A stretch of 64,000 nucleotides of DNA from Platerodrilus igneus (taxonomy: Eukaryota; Arthropoda; Insecta; Coleoptera; Lycidae). Positions 10,331 through 20,652 of this stretch are shown here, in pieces (the first letter of the stretch is position 1; the number at the start of each line of letters is the position of its first letter). The stretch lies in contig JARFIW010001089.1 of the NCBI GenBank assembly GCA_036346225.1, positions 806,001 through 870,000 on the forward strand. Reading direction: 5' to 3'. Below the pieces are notes generated by a model. The model had not been told where the DNA came from and did no database searches. It was given only the letters and a program-made list of their open reading frames with translations. The translations under genes and the position numbers were made by a program.

Positions 10331-11758
10331 AAGGATGAAACTTAGTGGAAATTACTAAATTCTGCTTTCTAAAAGTTGTGCATGAAATACATTAATTTTT
10401 GCTAAACACTGAATTCACTAATTTTTTATTTTTCTAACCTTTGTAAATCCAAAATAAGTAAGCACATACTTGCTCGCTTATCAAATTGAATAAGCACATA
10501 ACAAAAAAATACTTGGAGCAAACAACTACAACGAAACTCGCCATCTCATTAATCATGCCGTTTCAATTATTAGAAAATAATGGAATTATACTGATACATT
10601 TTTAAAACATTATTATTTCATCACCTTTGGAGTCACCTTTAGAAGAATTCCAATCTTGAGGTGAAAGCAGGGTGTCTAAATTTCTGAGTAAACGAATAAT
10701 TTGATTACTAAAGGAGGAAAAAATTGGAAATTATAAATTTAATAAAAATTGTAAAACCAAAACTTTTTATGCTGAAGGATTGGATCGTTTGTTAATATTT
10801 ATATCTTTCATGCTACATATGAATTAAACTGTTACTTTAAATAATTTATTTTCTTAGTGAACTTAAAATCTTTCAAACAAAAATGAATTATTTGTTACAA
10901 GGTGCTCATAGCATTCACAAATTTTTGTTTTAGTAACATTAAAAACTTAATTAATAATGTAAAGTTTTGACATTAAAAAACTGTTGAATCATAAATATTA
11001 AGTTTGTAAAGAATAGGTAATCAAAATTGACATGCACGTTGTTATTACGCAGAGAAAAATTAAATCAATATCTACTCACTAGTAATTCGACCATGCTGGT
11101 GATGCCAATGAGATAACAATATGATCTTCGTTAGGACTGTATTCTAGGTTGCTGCCAAGCCGGTCACTAGTGGTTAATGACAACACAGATGCTTATTACA
11201 GAAATTAATGTCACTTGTTGTAAACACTAATTGTAATAAATATGAAACTGACACTCCCACACTTGGGCGACAATGTGTACCTGTTTGTAAGGTTCAATTG
11301 ATAACAGCGACAAATACGTCTATAATTGTTTAATTTAAAGAAATATTACACTACATGTAAAGCATTGCTTATTGTACATTGTTATATACATATTTGGTAT
11401 GCAACTTAATAAATGTCATGTATCAAGTGGTACCTTTTTATCCTTCCACCATAGATATTATTTGCATTTAGTATAAATTGCCATAAGAAGACGTGGATAG
11501 TGGGAATTACTTACCAATCACTTTCAATGACCATGAATGATATCTGGAGGCTGCAGATTATTTCCTAGAAACTGGGCGTTTTGAATGCGATTATGAGCGA
11601 TTCCTAGAGTACCATGGATTTTGGGCCAATTTGTGACAGTATTGTGAAAGTGGGTCACCCTCAGAAAAAGTAATCATCCATCCACTTATCTTGAAACACA
11701 CAATGTTCAAAATTCAACTTTTCTCTTCTTCGCCGATACCATAAAAATAATAATTTTA
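10331..11758. other. Intron 1 interior, no gene seen
   Basis: AT-rich, without an open frame longer than about 60 codons on either strand and without a repeat that I recognise. It ends at the TA target duplication of the palindromic element. Confidence 0.45.
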
Positions 11759-11884
11759 TACAGGGTGTCCCAACGCATTCGAAACGCTCGATTACTGCTT
11801 AATGGTAACGTTTAGCGAAAAAACTTTCAAATAAATCTTATGTATATTCGAAATGGCTACAACGTAAAATTAATTAGTGTTATA

Positions 11885-11944
11885 CAGGGTGTTCAATAAA
11901 AAAGTTATATACCAAAGTTATGTTTTTTTAAATGGAACACCCAG
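11885..11944. repeat. 60-bp back-to-back terminal motif pair in the left arm
   Basis: Begins CAGGGTGTTC and ends GAACACCCAG, with TA on both sides. It looks like a 60-bp miniature element made of little more than two mariner-like ends. The mirror copy is near 19540-19600 in the right arm. Confidence 0.7.
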
Positions 11945-12166
11945 TATTTTATTACAAATTCTGATTGCTCGTATCAAACTAGGGTAACTTTTATCAGGAT
12001 TACCTATACCTAAATCTCATAGTTGTTGAGATATTCAACTTTTTTCAAAATCGCATGATTCATTAAAAATTATTGTAACATCATGATTTAGATGATGCTG
12101 AACATTTAACTTTTGTAGGGAAATAGTATAAACTTGTAGCTAATGGAAACATAACACTAGTTATCA

Positions 12167-13020
12167 TATTACACTACCATGGTGATAGTTTATATGGTCG
12201 GTAAAACAGTTAACAAAGTATTACACTTTAGATGGTGAAACATTTATATGGTGATAGATAGTTCCTAAAAGCCGGTAATACAGTTACCAAAGTTCATAAG
12301 ATACATCGCGCAAGCGCAATAAGAAAAGCGAGTGACGCCTCTTGCGGAGGAAAGCGCAAAACTTTTACAGATTTGGGCGCGGCCATCCACCATGACGTCA
12401 CCGATACAAAAGGTATATTACGCAATAATCAGAAATATAAAAAGTTAAATAACAATTAACAAAAGTTCATATTCGTGAACAATTTAAACACGGTATAACT
12501 CACCCCGGAAATCCGAACTCGGCAGGGTTGAACCAAAGTTGGTCTCTATCAGGGCTCCATGTCGGAGGGATTAAAGATGTTGATTCCTCCGGATCTGCCA
12601 GCGGAGCATGTACCTCAGGGTCGTCTAGGGTCCAGTAGCCGAAGGTTGCTGATTGCCTACCTATGTAGGGATCGGAATGAGGAACAAGGTAGAGGTCGAC
12701 AACAAAAGATAATTAACAAAGGAAATCTACATAGGTAAAAGCTACGATACGATACCTCGAGGTGACCACTTCACTCAAGAACCCAGGCAAAAAAGCCCCG
12801 ATTTAGAGCGTCACGGAAACACTTCTCCCCACTCTTTGTCTAGTATTGCTCTACCCCTCTAGGGATAAGCACACTGCGCAAATGCACTACTTAGACGTAC
12901 GGAAGTACCGCCTAGTCCATTTAAAATTCCCGCGCACCGCGTATTTGAATTTATGCCGCGAAACTTCCATACATAAAAACTTAACCTAAAAACACTGTTT
13001 AAGTGCAATGGCACGTAACA
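12167..13020 (-). repeat. 3' LTR (854 bp)
   Basis: Direct copy of 17055-17905. In minus orientation it starts TGTTACGTGCC. Differences from the other LTR are single-base changes and one-base indels, for example CTCTTGCGG versus CTCTAGCGG and TAGCCGAAGG versus TAGCGAAGG. Confidence 0.9.
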
Positions 13021-13669
13021 ATCGCGACAAAGCCACAAAAGAAAAAACTTAAAAAAAGAAAAAGTCTGTTAGCACAGTAACAGCTTAAAATCTAAATCCT
13101 AACTACCCTACATAAACCCTAACTTAAAACCTACAAAATGTTTATATAAGGCGCCACCTGGTTTTTTCGACCGATAACGCGTCTACCGAAGTACCAGGAA
13201 ACGGAATATGTAGCCCGATAGTCTTTGACTACACTAATTATCGACAGCACAAATTTGTCGGGGAGCATGAAACACTACTTAAACTAACACGGGTGCGACA
13301 AGTCGCCTAAACTATCCAAACCTATCTAACCAAAGCTAACACAAAAGTTGTTATGTGCAAACACACATGAGTGTTGCATCAACACCATTCCTCCTTTTGG
13401 CAAGAAGTGCCCAAATTTAAAAATGTTCATGGAGTGCGTCACTCTGCACTCTAGCAAATTTTGTTACTGGTACTTTGGTTTTCTACGATGCACATTTAAA
13501 ACTTGTCCATGACATAGTTGTGAATCAACAAATTTACCAAAAGTACCACCTACTAAATCCTTATATGCTAACCTGACAAATTACATTTCTAAATCGGGTT
13601 AGCTTTTTCACTTAAATTTCAGAAAAAAAATAATTCCCACGTCTGGTCATATATACCACACGTTAGGAC

Positions 13670-14095
13670 GATAAAAAGATAAGACAAGATCTCAAATTGT
13701 TGTTAAAGATAGTAGATAAGATAATGATATTAAGCTTTAGTTGTTATCCTCAAAGGTAATGAATAAGATAACGGTATTAAGCTTTAGTTGTTATTTGAGA
13801 TACTAGATAAGATAACACGATATTAAGCTAAAGTGATTATAAGAGATAGTAGGTAAAGTAACACGAAATTAAACAAAAGTTATTACTAAAGATAACCGGT
13901 AAGATAACGCGAAATGACTCGAAGTCATTCCTAACGGTAGTCGGTAAGATAACGAGAAATTAAACCAAAATTATTACTAACGGTGTAGTCGGTAAGATAA
14001 CGATACTAAACTAAAGTTATTATTAAAGGTAATCAGTAAGATAACGATATTAAAACTAAAGGTATTATCAAGGATAATAAAGAAGACAAAGATAT
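13670..14095. repeat. Minisatellite of about 46-bp units inside the LTR element
   Basis: About eight diverged units recur at roughly 13714, 13763, 13806, 13853, 13900, 13944, 13992 and 14034. Each is built on GTAAGATAACGATATTAAAC followed by AAAGTTATTATTAAAGG-like sequence. No frame is open through it. Confidence 0.75.
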
Positions 14096-15656
14096 TGGCC
14101 TGGTTATTACCCAAGACAATGAATAACAACAAATAGAGTGGCTCCAGTAGAGCCGTTTAAATGGGATTGACTCGTGCCCTCTAAAAAGAGAAACCCGTGA
14201 AGCAGGTCCGTTCACACGAAACAGCACGAGAGACCGGCAAAGACATTTGGGTGCATTTCTGCACCCGGCGATAATCGATATCGGTGATACTATCACCCGA
14301 TATCCACACGGTATATAAGATATACACATCCACTCACACATTCACACACTCATACATACCTTCACTGCCAGAGCCCATGCACTGACAGCGGCACCGCATG
14401 ACCCCACGAAAGATTCACAGAGACATGGTCCAGGTGTCTGTGAAAACCTCCAGCGCAACCACACGGTGACTAACAGAAATGAAAAGGCAGTAGAGAAACA
14501 GGAACGGTAAAAAAGAAGGAGGTTGGTTTTTTGGAATGCATAAGAGGCACTTCCAGGTAGAAGAAAGTAGAGGAAGGGCTCGCATTGAGCAAAAGCGACA
14601 GAGGGAAAGGTGGATAGCAAAGCGCTACTCAACCAACCAGTGTGGTCAGTAGCTCGGAATGAGGGAACATCATTCTTATGTGGCAGACGGGTGTTCGGGA
14701 CAAGAACAGGTCCACCGAAGAAGAATAAGGCATAGCGGAGATAGCGGGATAAGAAAAAGTATAGTTTTTGGACAAGCGTCCGAGAGAAGGTCGAGAATTG
14801 TCCCTATTAAACACAGCGCAGTCTGAAGGACCACCTGCGATATTAATCCGACAAGATAAGGTATACACATTTGTTAACATTCACTAGGCTCCTAAGAGAA
14901 CTAGTACGATCATTTTCCTAACGAGTACATTGACTACGATAAGAAAATCAGACAAAAGTTGACACAACAACTTAAACGTATCATTACAGATACTAACACA
15001 CAAAAACAAACTGTTTTAAGGTAGTTTTTCAAAACGGTAGCACCCTAAACACACAAAAATGCCCAATTATAAGCAGTTAAATACAGGTACACTGTCCCAA
15101 TACACTAAAACAACCGAGAATTTAATAAGATAACAATAAGAAGCAATAGCGTCTCACCACAAAGTTCAATAAAAAACAATGAAAAAAAATGTTTATAAGT
15201 TATGTTGATTTAATAGAAAAAGAAAGAAAAAATGATGTAGTACAATGTGGGCGACTGCAATAATTCAGAAGAAAAACACATGGAATAGACACTCCTAGTT
15301 TTTGCAACTGCGAATATGAACTATTTCTTTCAATGGCATAGGTCGCGAACACTATGTGAGCCCAAAGAAGAAGGCATTCACTCTAACATCAGCTAAAACC
15401 AATCATAAAAATTCAATGAGTTATTACAACCAAAGTTACGACAATTACCACACAAAATTAAATGACGTAAGATAAACACTAAAAACCAAATAATATGCAG
15501 TAGGAAAAGTTCGAGGGTTGATTAAATAAAACGACAGAGTTATATTTGGGGGTGTAGAGGATGAAGTGATATATATCTAACGATATGGTCAAGGAAAAGT
15601 CAACCAAAAGAAAAAGATAGCTAAATTAAGATAAGTAAAGTTAAACGTGTACGAGA
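14096..15656. other. Interior of the LTR element without coding evidence
   Basis: Richer in GC than the surroundings up to about 14880, with three minus-strand open frames of 80-100 codons (14033-14880) that show no domain, low complexity and overlapping alternatives. I treat these as chance frames. From 14900 on it is AT-rich and featureless. The integrase expected downstream of RNase H on this strand is absent. Confidence 0.5.
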
Positions 15657-15940
15657 TTATATACTGTATGAGAGAAGGAATAAGTAATTAAAGTTAACTA
15701 ATTGATGGTGAGAACAAAAAAAATATCTGGTAAATCGTGAGGGTTTAATCATATTAAGATACGAGGTATCAGGGATTAAATTTGGAAGGTTAAGAGAAAC
15801 AACATCACGAGATAAGGCATCAGGTACGATATTTAATTTGCCAGGCCTATGCCTAACATCAAAAGTGAATTGAGAGATATGCAAGTTCCATCTTGCCAAA
15901 CGACCTGCGGGTTATTTTAAGTTATTAAACCAAGTGAGAG
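15657..15940 (-). pseudogene. Ty3/gypsy RNase H / connection fragment
   Basis: Reads PAGRLARWNLHISQFTFDV then RHRPGKLNIVPDALSRD, the hallmark end of gypsy RNase H (family form: PAGRLARWALRLQEYDF...PGKLNVVADALSR). The upstream ALSWFNNLK part is separated by a frame change. It is the only pol remnant found in the element. Confidence 0.75.
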
Positions 15941-17043
15941 CTGAAAACATTAGGTACATTGTCAAAGAAGTAAACGTGACAAGCTCTTAGATATACGTAA
16001 GGTTAAACGATTTTAAAGACAATTTTAAGGCATTTAATGAAGTATAAATCGATATGTGAGGAGATAATAGTAATTAAAACTCGATTCACTAATAAAATTG
16101 TTGAAAAACAAAAAGATATAAAGCATATTTTTACTGGGATGGGAAGTTCTCATTAGAGTTCTACCCAACCCAATAAGGAAAAATTTCAACATCATTATTA
16201 AAAAATGATTTACAAATTGTAAACGACAAACTTACCAACCGAATTCTCGTCTAGACTTACATAACGCTGAGCGACCAAATTCGACAGTAAATCTCGCTTA
16301 CAGATGTTAAGGTACGTTGAGATATCAATAACTAAAAAAAATATGCTATCAAGACAAACTCATACTCGCTATACAAAAGAAAAATTCCACGATACATGTA
16401 TAAAAAGTTAGTATTCCAAATTATTGGAATGTTCTTTCGATATTGCGGGAGTTATCAACAAGTATCGTAAATGAGTTTAAATAATAAACGTTAACGGAAA
16501 TTTCTTTAATTTAGTATTCAAGGAACAGATATAAAGAGATGCATTTTATTACAACATTTTGAAAGGTAAAAATATGGGATAGGTAATTTCGTTACTATAT
16601 ATAAGGCAAGAACCTCCATAAAACGCATTTATAGGTTATACTGTTTAAACCATACAGGGTTAGGTCAAAATAATGCTTTAAAAGACACTAAAAACTTAGG
16701 TAAACAGGAAATCTATTTTTAGGCAAACAATTTTGTTATTCAATAAGAAATCACTAAGGCATTTTTTAAAACGTAACATACAAGACAGTGCATTTAAGCT
16801 TCAAAAAACGGGCTTTTAAGGTTAAGAAAACAAACAAAAGTTATATTTTAATAGATAATTTTGTAATAACTGTATTTAAAGATATCTAATTAAGGTAAAT
16901 AATTATTTGTATACTTACATGAATGAAATTAGGGTTCTTTAAGTGAGAAAGCTGTTAATACATTATATCTTTATAAAGGAAATTATTCTAACCTAAAAAC
17001 AAAGGATAAAAGACCCCAAAGTTCATAACCTCACACAATTAAA
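15941..17043. other. Interior of the LTR element, AT-rich and non-coding
   Basis: The minus strand here should hold gag and most of pol, but all frames are closed by frequent stops and I recognise no conserved motif. It is probably replaced or heavily decayed sequence. Confidence 0.4.
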
Positions 17044-17050
17044 GGCGCCA
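17044..17050 (-). other. Primer-binding-site-like TGGCGCC
   Basis: On the minus strand TGGCGCC lies four bases inside the 5' LTR. It matches the 3' terminal pairing region common to insect gypsy elements. It sets the element's orientation in agreement with the RNase H fragment. Confidence 0.6.
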
Positions 17051-17054
17051 TTCT

Positions 17055-17905
17055 TATTGCACTACCATGGTGATAGTTTATATGGTCGGTAAAACAGTTA
17101 ACAAAGTATTACACTTTAGATGGTGAAACATTTATATGGTGATAGATAGTTCCTAAAAGCCGGTAATACAGTTACCAAAGTTCATAAGATACATCGCGCA
17201 AGCGCAATAAGAAAAGCGAGTGACGCCTCTAGCGGAGGAAAGCGCAAACCTTTTACAGATTTGGGCGCGGCCATCCACCATGACGTCACCGATACAAAAG
17301 GTATATTACGCAATAATCAGAAATATAAAAAGTTAAATAACAATTAACAAAAGTTCATATTCGTGAACAATTTAAACACGGTATTACTCACCCGGAAATC
17401 CGAACTCGGCGGGTTGAACCAAAGTTGGCCTCTATCAGGGCTCCATGTCGGAGGGATTAAAGATGTTGATTCCTCCGGATCTGCCAGCGGAGCATGTACC
17501 TCAGGGTCGTCTAGGGTCCAGTAGCGAAGGTTGCTGATTGCCTACCTATGTAGGGATCGGAATGAGGAACAAGGTAGAGGTCGACAACAAAAGATAATTA
17601 ACAAAGGAAATCTACATAGGTAAAAGCTACGATACGATACCTCGAGGTGACCACTTCACTCAAGAACCCAGGCAAAAAAGCCCCGATTTAGAGCGTCACG
17701 GAAACACTTCTCCCCACTCTTTGTCTAGTATTGCTCTACCCCTCTAGGGATAAGCACACTGCGCAAATGCACTACTCTGACGTACGGAAGTACCGCCTAG
17801 TCCATTTAAAATTCCCGCGCACCGCGTATTTGAATTTATGCCGCGAAACTTCCATACATAAAAACTTAACCTAAAAACACTGTTTAAGTGCAATGGCACG
17901 TAACA
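17055..17905 (-). repeat. 5' LTR (851 bp)
   Basis: Direct repeat of 12167-13020, followed on the right by the ATCA target duplication and then directly by palindromic-element sequence. Confidence 0.9.
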
Positions 17906-17919
17906 ATCAAAATAATATA

Positions 17920-17997
17920 CAGGGTGTCCATTGCATCGTTCTCCGTTTATTGAACAATTAATGCCATTAAGTCGCTTATTTCAAATGGAACACCCTG
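17920..17997. repeat. 78-bp back-to-back terminal motif pair in the left arm
   Basis: Begins CAGGGTGTCC and ends GGAACACCCTG, flanked by TA on both sides, like the 60-bp pair further out. The mirror copy lies at about 19227-19306. Confidence 0.75.
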
Positions 17998-18207
17998 TAT
18001 ATTTTTAAGTAGTAAAATGCAGAATTAAATTCTCTATTCAACAATATAAGGTTACCGTATATTCATATTCAACCGTTTCCGAGTTATTAGCGAATAATTA
18101 AAAATGTTGGTACATAATTCTAAAGTTGGGTATAATTTACTTTGATCACAGGCAGCGCGTCGCCTACCAAATAATATTAACTATTTGACTTCGTTGCAAC
18201 AGCAACC

Positions 18208-18780
18208 ATGTTTAAGTTTTGTTTTTGTTGTTTATCAGTTTTGTATCTGTGTTGTTGTGAGGTGAACATTTGTAAAATGAAAACCTATGGCTTAACGAAA
18301 GGATTGATATGATGTTGGTAGTTGGCGAAGCTGAAGAAAATTGTCTATTAGCTACAAGAATTTACGCTCAAAAATTTTCTAATCGAATGCATCCTAATAT
18401 AGCTGCTTTTGAAAGATTATTGCAACGCTTTAGAAGTACTGGTAATGTTGAATATGAAAAAACTCAACAGCAAAGCATGTTACTAATAGTGAAGGAAATC
18501 AATTATTGGTATTGGAATTTGTAGTAGAAAATCGTAATACTAGTTTGCGTAAAACCAGTCAAACAATCGGATTGAGTAAACCTAGTGTTTCAAAAATACT
18601 AAAAGCCAACAAATTTCACCCATATAAAATTCAGCTTCGCCAAGAGCTTAAGGATGGGGATTTTCAAAGCAGAATTGATTTTGGATTATGGGTAAGGGAT
18701 GATAATTTTTTGAATTTGTTTTGTTCAGTGATGAAGCAACATTCCATAACAATGATTTTTTTGAGTTTTTCACATTCAAC
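18208..18780 (+). pseudogene. Mariner-like transposase, 5' half, left arm plus loop
   Basis: Opens MFKFCFCCLSVLYLC at 18208, with a more likely functional start at MKTYGL (18278). It has a frameshift before MMLVVGEAEENCLLATRIY, then FERLLQRFRSTGNVE. Past the arm boundary (18467) the loop gives a helix-turn-helix (TSLRKTSQTIGLSKPSVSKI), KFHPYKIQLRQELKDGDF and, in another frame, LFSDEATFHNND with the first catalytic Asp. The reading then runs into the inverted arm at 18761, so the catalytic domain is absent. Confidence 0.75.
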
Positions 18781-19020
18781 ATTACCAGTACTTCTAAAGC
18801 GTTGCAATAATCTTTCAAAAGCAGCTATATTAGGATGCATTCGATTAGAAAATTTTTGAGCGTAAATTCTTGTAGCTAATAGACAATTTTCTTCAGCTTC
18901 GCCAACTACCAACATCATATCAATCCTTTCGTTAAGACCATAGGTTTTCATTTTACAAATGTTCACCTCACAACAACACAGATACAAAACTGATAAACAA
19001 CAAAAACAAAACTTAAACAT
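18761..19020 (-). pseudogene. Mariner-like transposase N-terminus, right-arm inverted copy
   Basis: Mirror of 18208-18467, with the same MFKFCFCCLSVLYLC start at 19020 and FERLLQRFRSTGNVE near the centre. In this arm the frame is uninterrupted where the left arm has a frameshift (YGLNERIDMMLVVG). Below 18761 it reads antisense loop sequence. Confidence 0.75.
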
Positions 19021-20037
19021 GGTTGCTGTTGCAACGAAGTCAAATAGTTAATATTATTTGGTAGGCGACCGCCTGTGATCAAAGTAAATTATACCCAACT
19101 TTAGAATTATGTACCAACATTTTTAATTATTCGCTAATAACTCAGAAACGGTTGAATATGAATATAGGGTAACCTTAAATTGTTGAATAGAGAATTTAAT
19201 TCTGCATTTTACTATTTAAAAATATACAGGGTGTTCCATTTGAAATAAGCGACTTAATGGCATTAATTGTTTAATAAACGGAGAACGATGCAATGAACAC
19301 CCTGTATATTATTTTCATAACTAGTGTTATGTTTCCATTAACTACAAGTTTATACTATTCCCCTACAAAAGTTAAATGTTCAGCATCATCTAAATCATGA
19401 TGTTACAAAAATTTTTAATAAATCATGTGATTTTGAAAAAAGTTGAATATCTCAACAACTATGAGATTTAGGTATAGGTAGTAATCCTGATAAAAGTTAC
19501 CCTAGTTTGATACGAGCAATCAGAATTTGTAATAAAATACTGGGTGTTCCATTTAAAAAAACATAACTTTGGTATATAACTTTTTTATTGAACACCCTGT
19601 ATAACACTAATTAATTTTACGTTGTAGCCATTTCGTATATACATAAGATTTATTTGAAAGTTTTTTCACTAAACGTTACCATTAAGCAGTAATCGAGCGT
19701 TTCGTATGCGTTGGGACACCCTGTATAATTAAATTATTAATAATTGTTTAGTATGCCAACAATAATAAATTGCTAATAGCTTGTACAAGGTATTTCTATC
19801 AGCAATAGGAGAAAATCAAGTCGCGTGGCTGCTAAAGTTATTATTTATCATAAAAGATGCACCCTTTTAATACTAGTTAGTTAAATATTCAAGCAGTTTA
19901 ATTTTTAAGCGAGCAGTTTTCAAACATGTATCGCATAAGATGTTTTTGTGATTTGATTGTTACAGTTTTCAAATCAGTCTGCCAATTTTTAGTTTAGATA
20001 TTTAGATAGTGATCTTATAAACATTAAGTTTTTTTAG

Positions 20038-20297
20038 ATTGTCAAAATTGGAATATGTGGGCAAATGCATGGTGTAATGTTATGGAACAACGAAAATAGT
20101 AATGCATGGGAACGCATAGAAAGAGATGGTATTCTTGTAAGATATGATGTTATTCAAATGAAGGTTTCTGCACTGTATACTTGGCAAGATTCTCGATGTG
20201 ATGCAAATTTTATCAAGTCGCTTCCAATTCCCCAATCTCATTTACTAACTTATTCTGGATATGGTGTTGCAACATTATTTTGGATGGCGAAGCATAA
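20038..20297 (+). CDS. SHPK: Sedoheptulokinase, exon 2 (residues 76-162)
   Basis: Acceptor TTTTTTTAG at 20037, donor GTAAAA at 20298. It begins IVKIGICGQMHG, which continues exon 1 without gap and carries the GQMHG motif conserved in FGGY kinases. It includes TWQDSRCD, part of the sugar-binding region, and ends GVATLFWMAKHK with the last codon split. Confidence 0.9.
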
Positions 20298-20318
20298 GTA
20301 AAAAAATCTTTTAAAATT

Positions 20319-20320
<2 letters not shown>

Positions 20321-20355
<35 letters not shown>
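20321..20355. repeat. (AT)n microsatellite in intron 2
   Basis: Uninterrupted TA dinucleotide run of about 35 bp inside the 89-bp intron 2, making up over a third of that intron. Confidence 0.9.
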
Positions 20356-20359
<4 letters not shown>

Positions 20360-20386
20360 TTATGTATGTATAACTATTATTTCCAG

Positions 20387-20652
20387 GCCAGAAAAATTGC
20401 AACGATTTAATTGTGCTGGTACAATACATGATTTTACAGTTGCTATGTTATGTAATTTAGTTGAACCTATTACTTCTGAGCAAAATGCTGCAAGTTGGGG
20501 TTACTTCAATTGTGTCAGTAAACAGTGGAATACATCGATTTTAATTGATGCTGGATTTCCAGTAAAATTGTTGCCTAAAGTATTAGAAAGTGGCTCTGTA
20601 GCTGGTAATTTAGCAGATGATTGGCATATGATTCCAAAAGGAACACCTATAG
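20387..20652 (+). CDS. SHPK: Sedoheptulokinase, exon 3 (residues 162-251)
   Basis: Acceptor TTTCCAG at 20386, donor GTAATG at 20653. It contains CAGTIHDF and the NAASWGYFN segment typical of sedoheptulokinases, and ends IPKGTPIG, which joins exon 4 as G-VALGDLQ. The codon split at this junction is restored exactly. Confidence 0.9.

Larger units (their letters stand above)
12167..17905 (-). mobile_element. LTR/gypsy-type retrotransposon, largely non-coding
   Basis: Two direct LTRs (12167-13020 and 17055-17905) are flanked by the 4-bp duplication ATCA (12163-12166 and 17906-17909), as usual for Ty3/gypsy. The element lies on the minus strand: a TGGCGCC primer-binding-like site is next to the right LTR, and a gypsy RNase H/connection fragment reads on minus at 15657-15940. 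The rest of the 4-kb interior has no gag, protease, integrase or reverse transcriptase that I can find. By eye the LTRs differ at only about ten positions, so insertion was recent and must have depended on proteins from elsewhere. Confidence 0.8.
11761..19723. mobile_element. Palindromic mariner-like element, split by an LTR retrotransposon
   Basis: Outer ends read CAGGGTGTCCCAACGCAT inward from both sides and are flanked by TA (11759-11760 and 19724-19725). Without the LTR insertion (12167-17905 plus one ATCA copy) the element is about 2.2 kb: left arm 11761-12166 plus 17910-18467, loop 18468-18760, right arm 18761-19723. The arms are near-identical inverted copies of about 960 bp. Each encodes the N-terminus of the same mariner-like transposase, running toward the centre. 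It looks like the 5' half of a mariner-like element joined to an inverted copy of itself, which makes it non-autonomous. Confidence 0.85.

Noticed and set aside
14033..14880. Three minus-strand open frames of 83-102 codons inside the LTR element
   Set aside because: No domain, odd composition (Ser/Leu/Cys-rich), overlapping alternatives and position within a non-coding interior; most likely chance frames in a locally GC-richer stretch.
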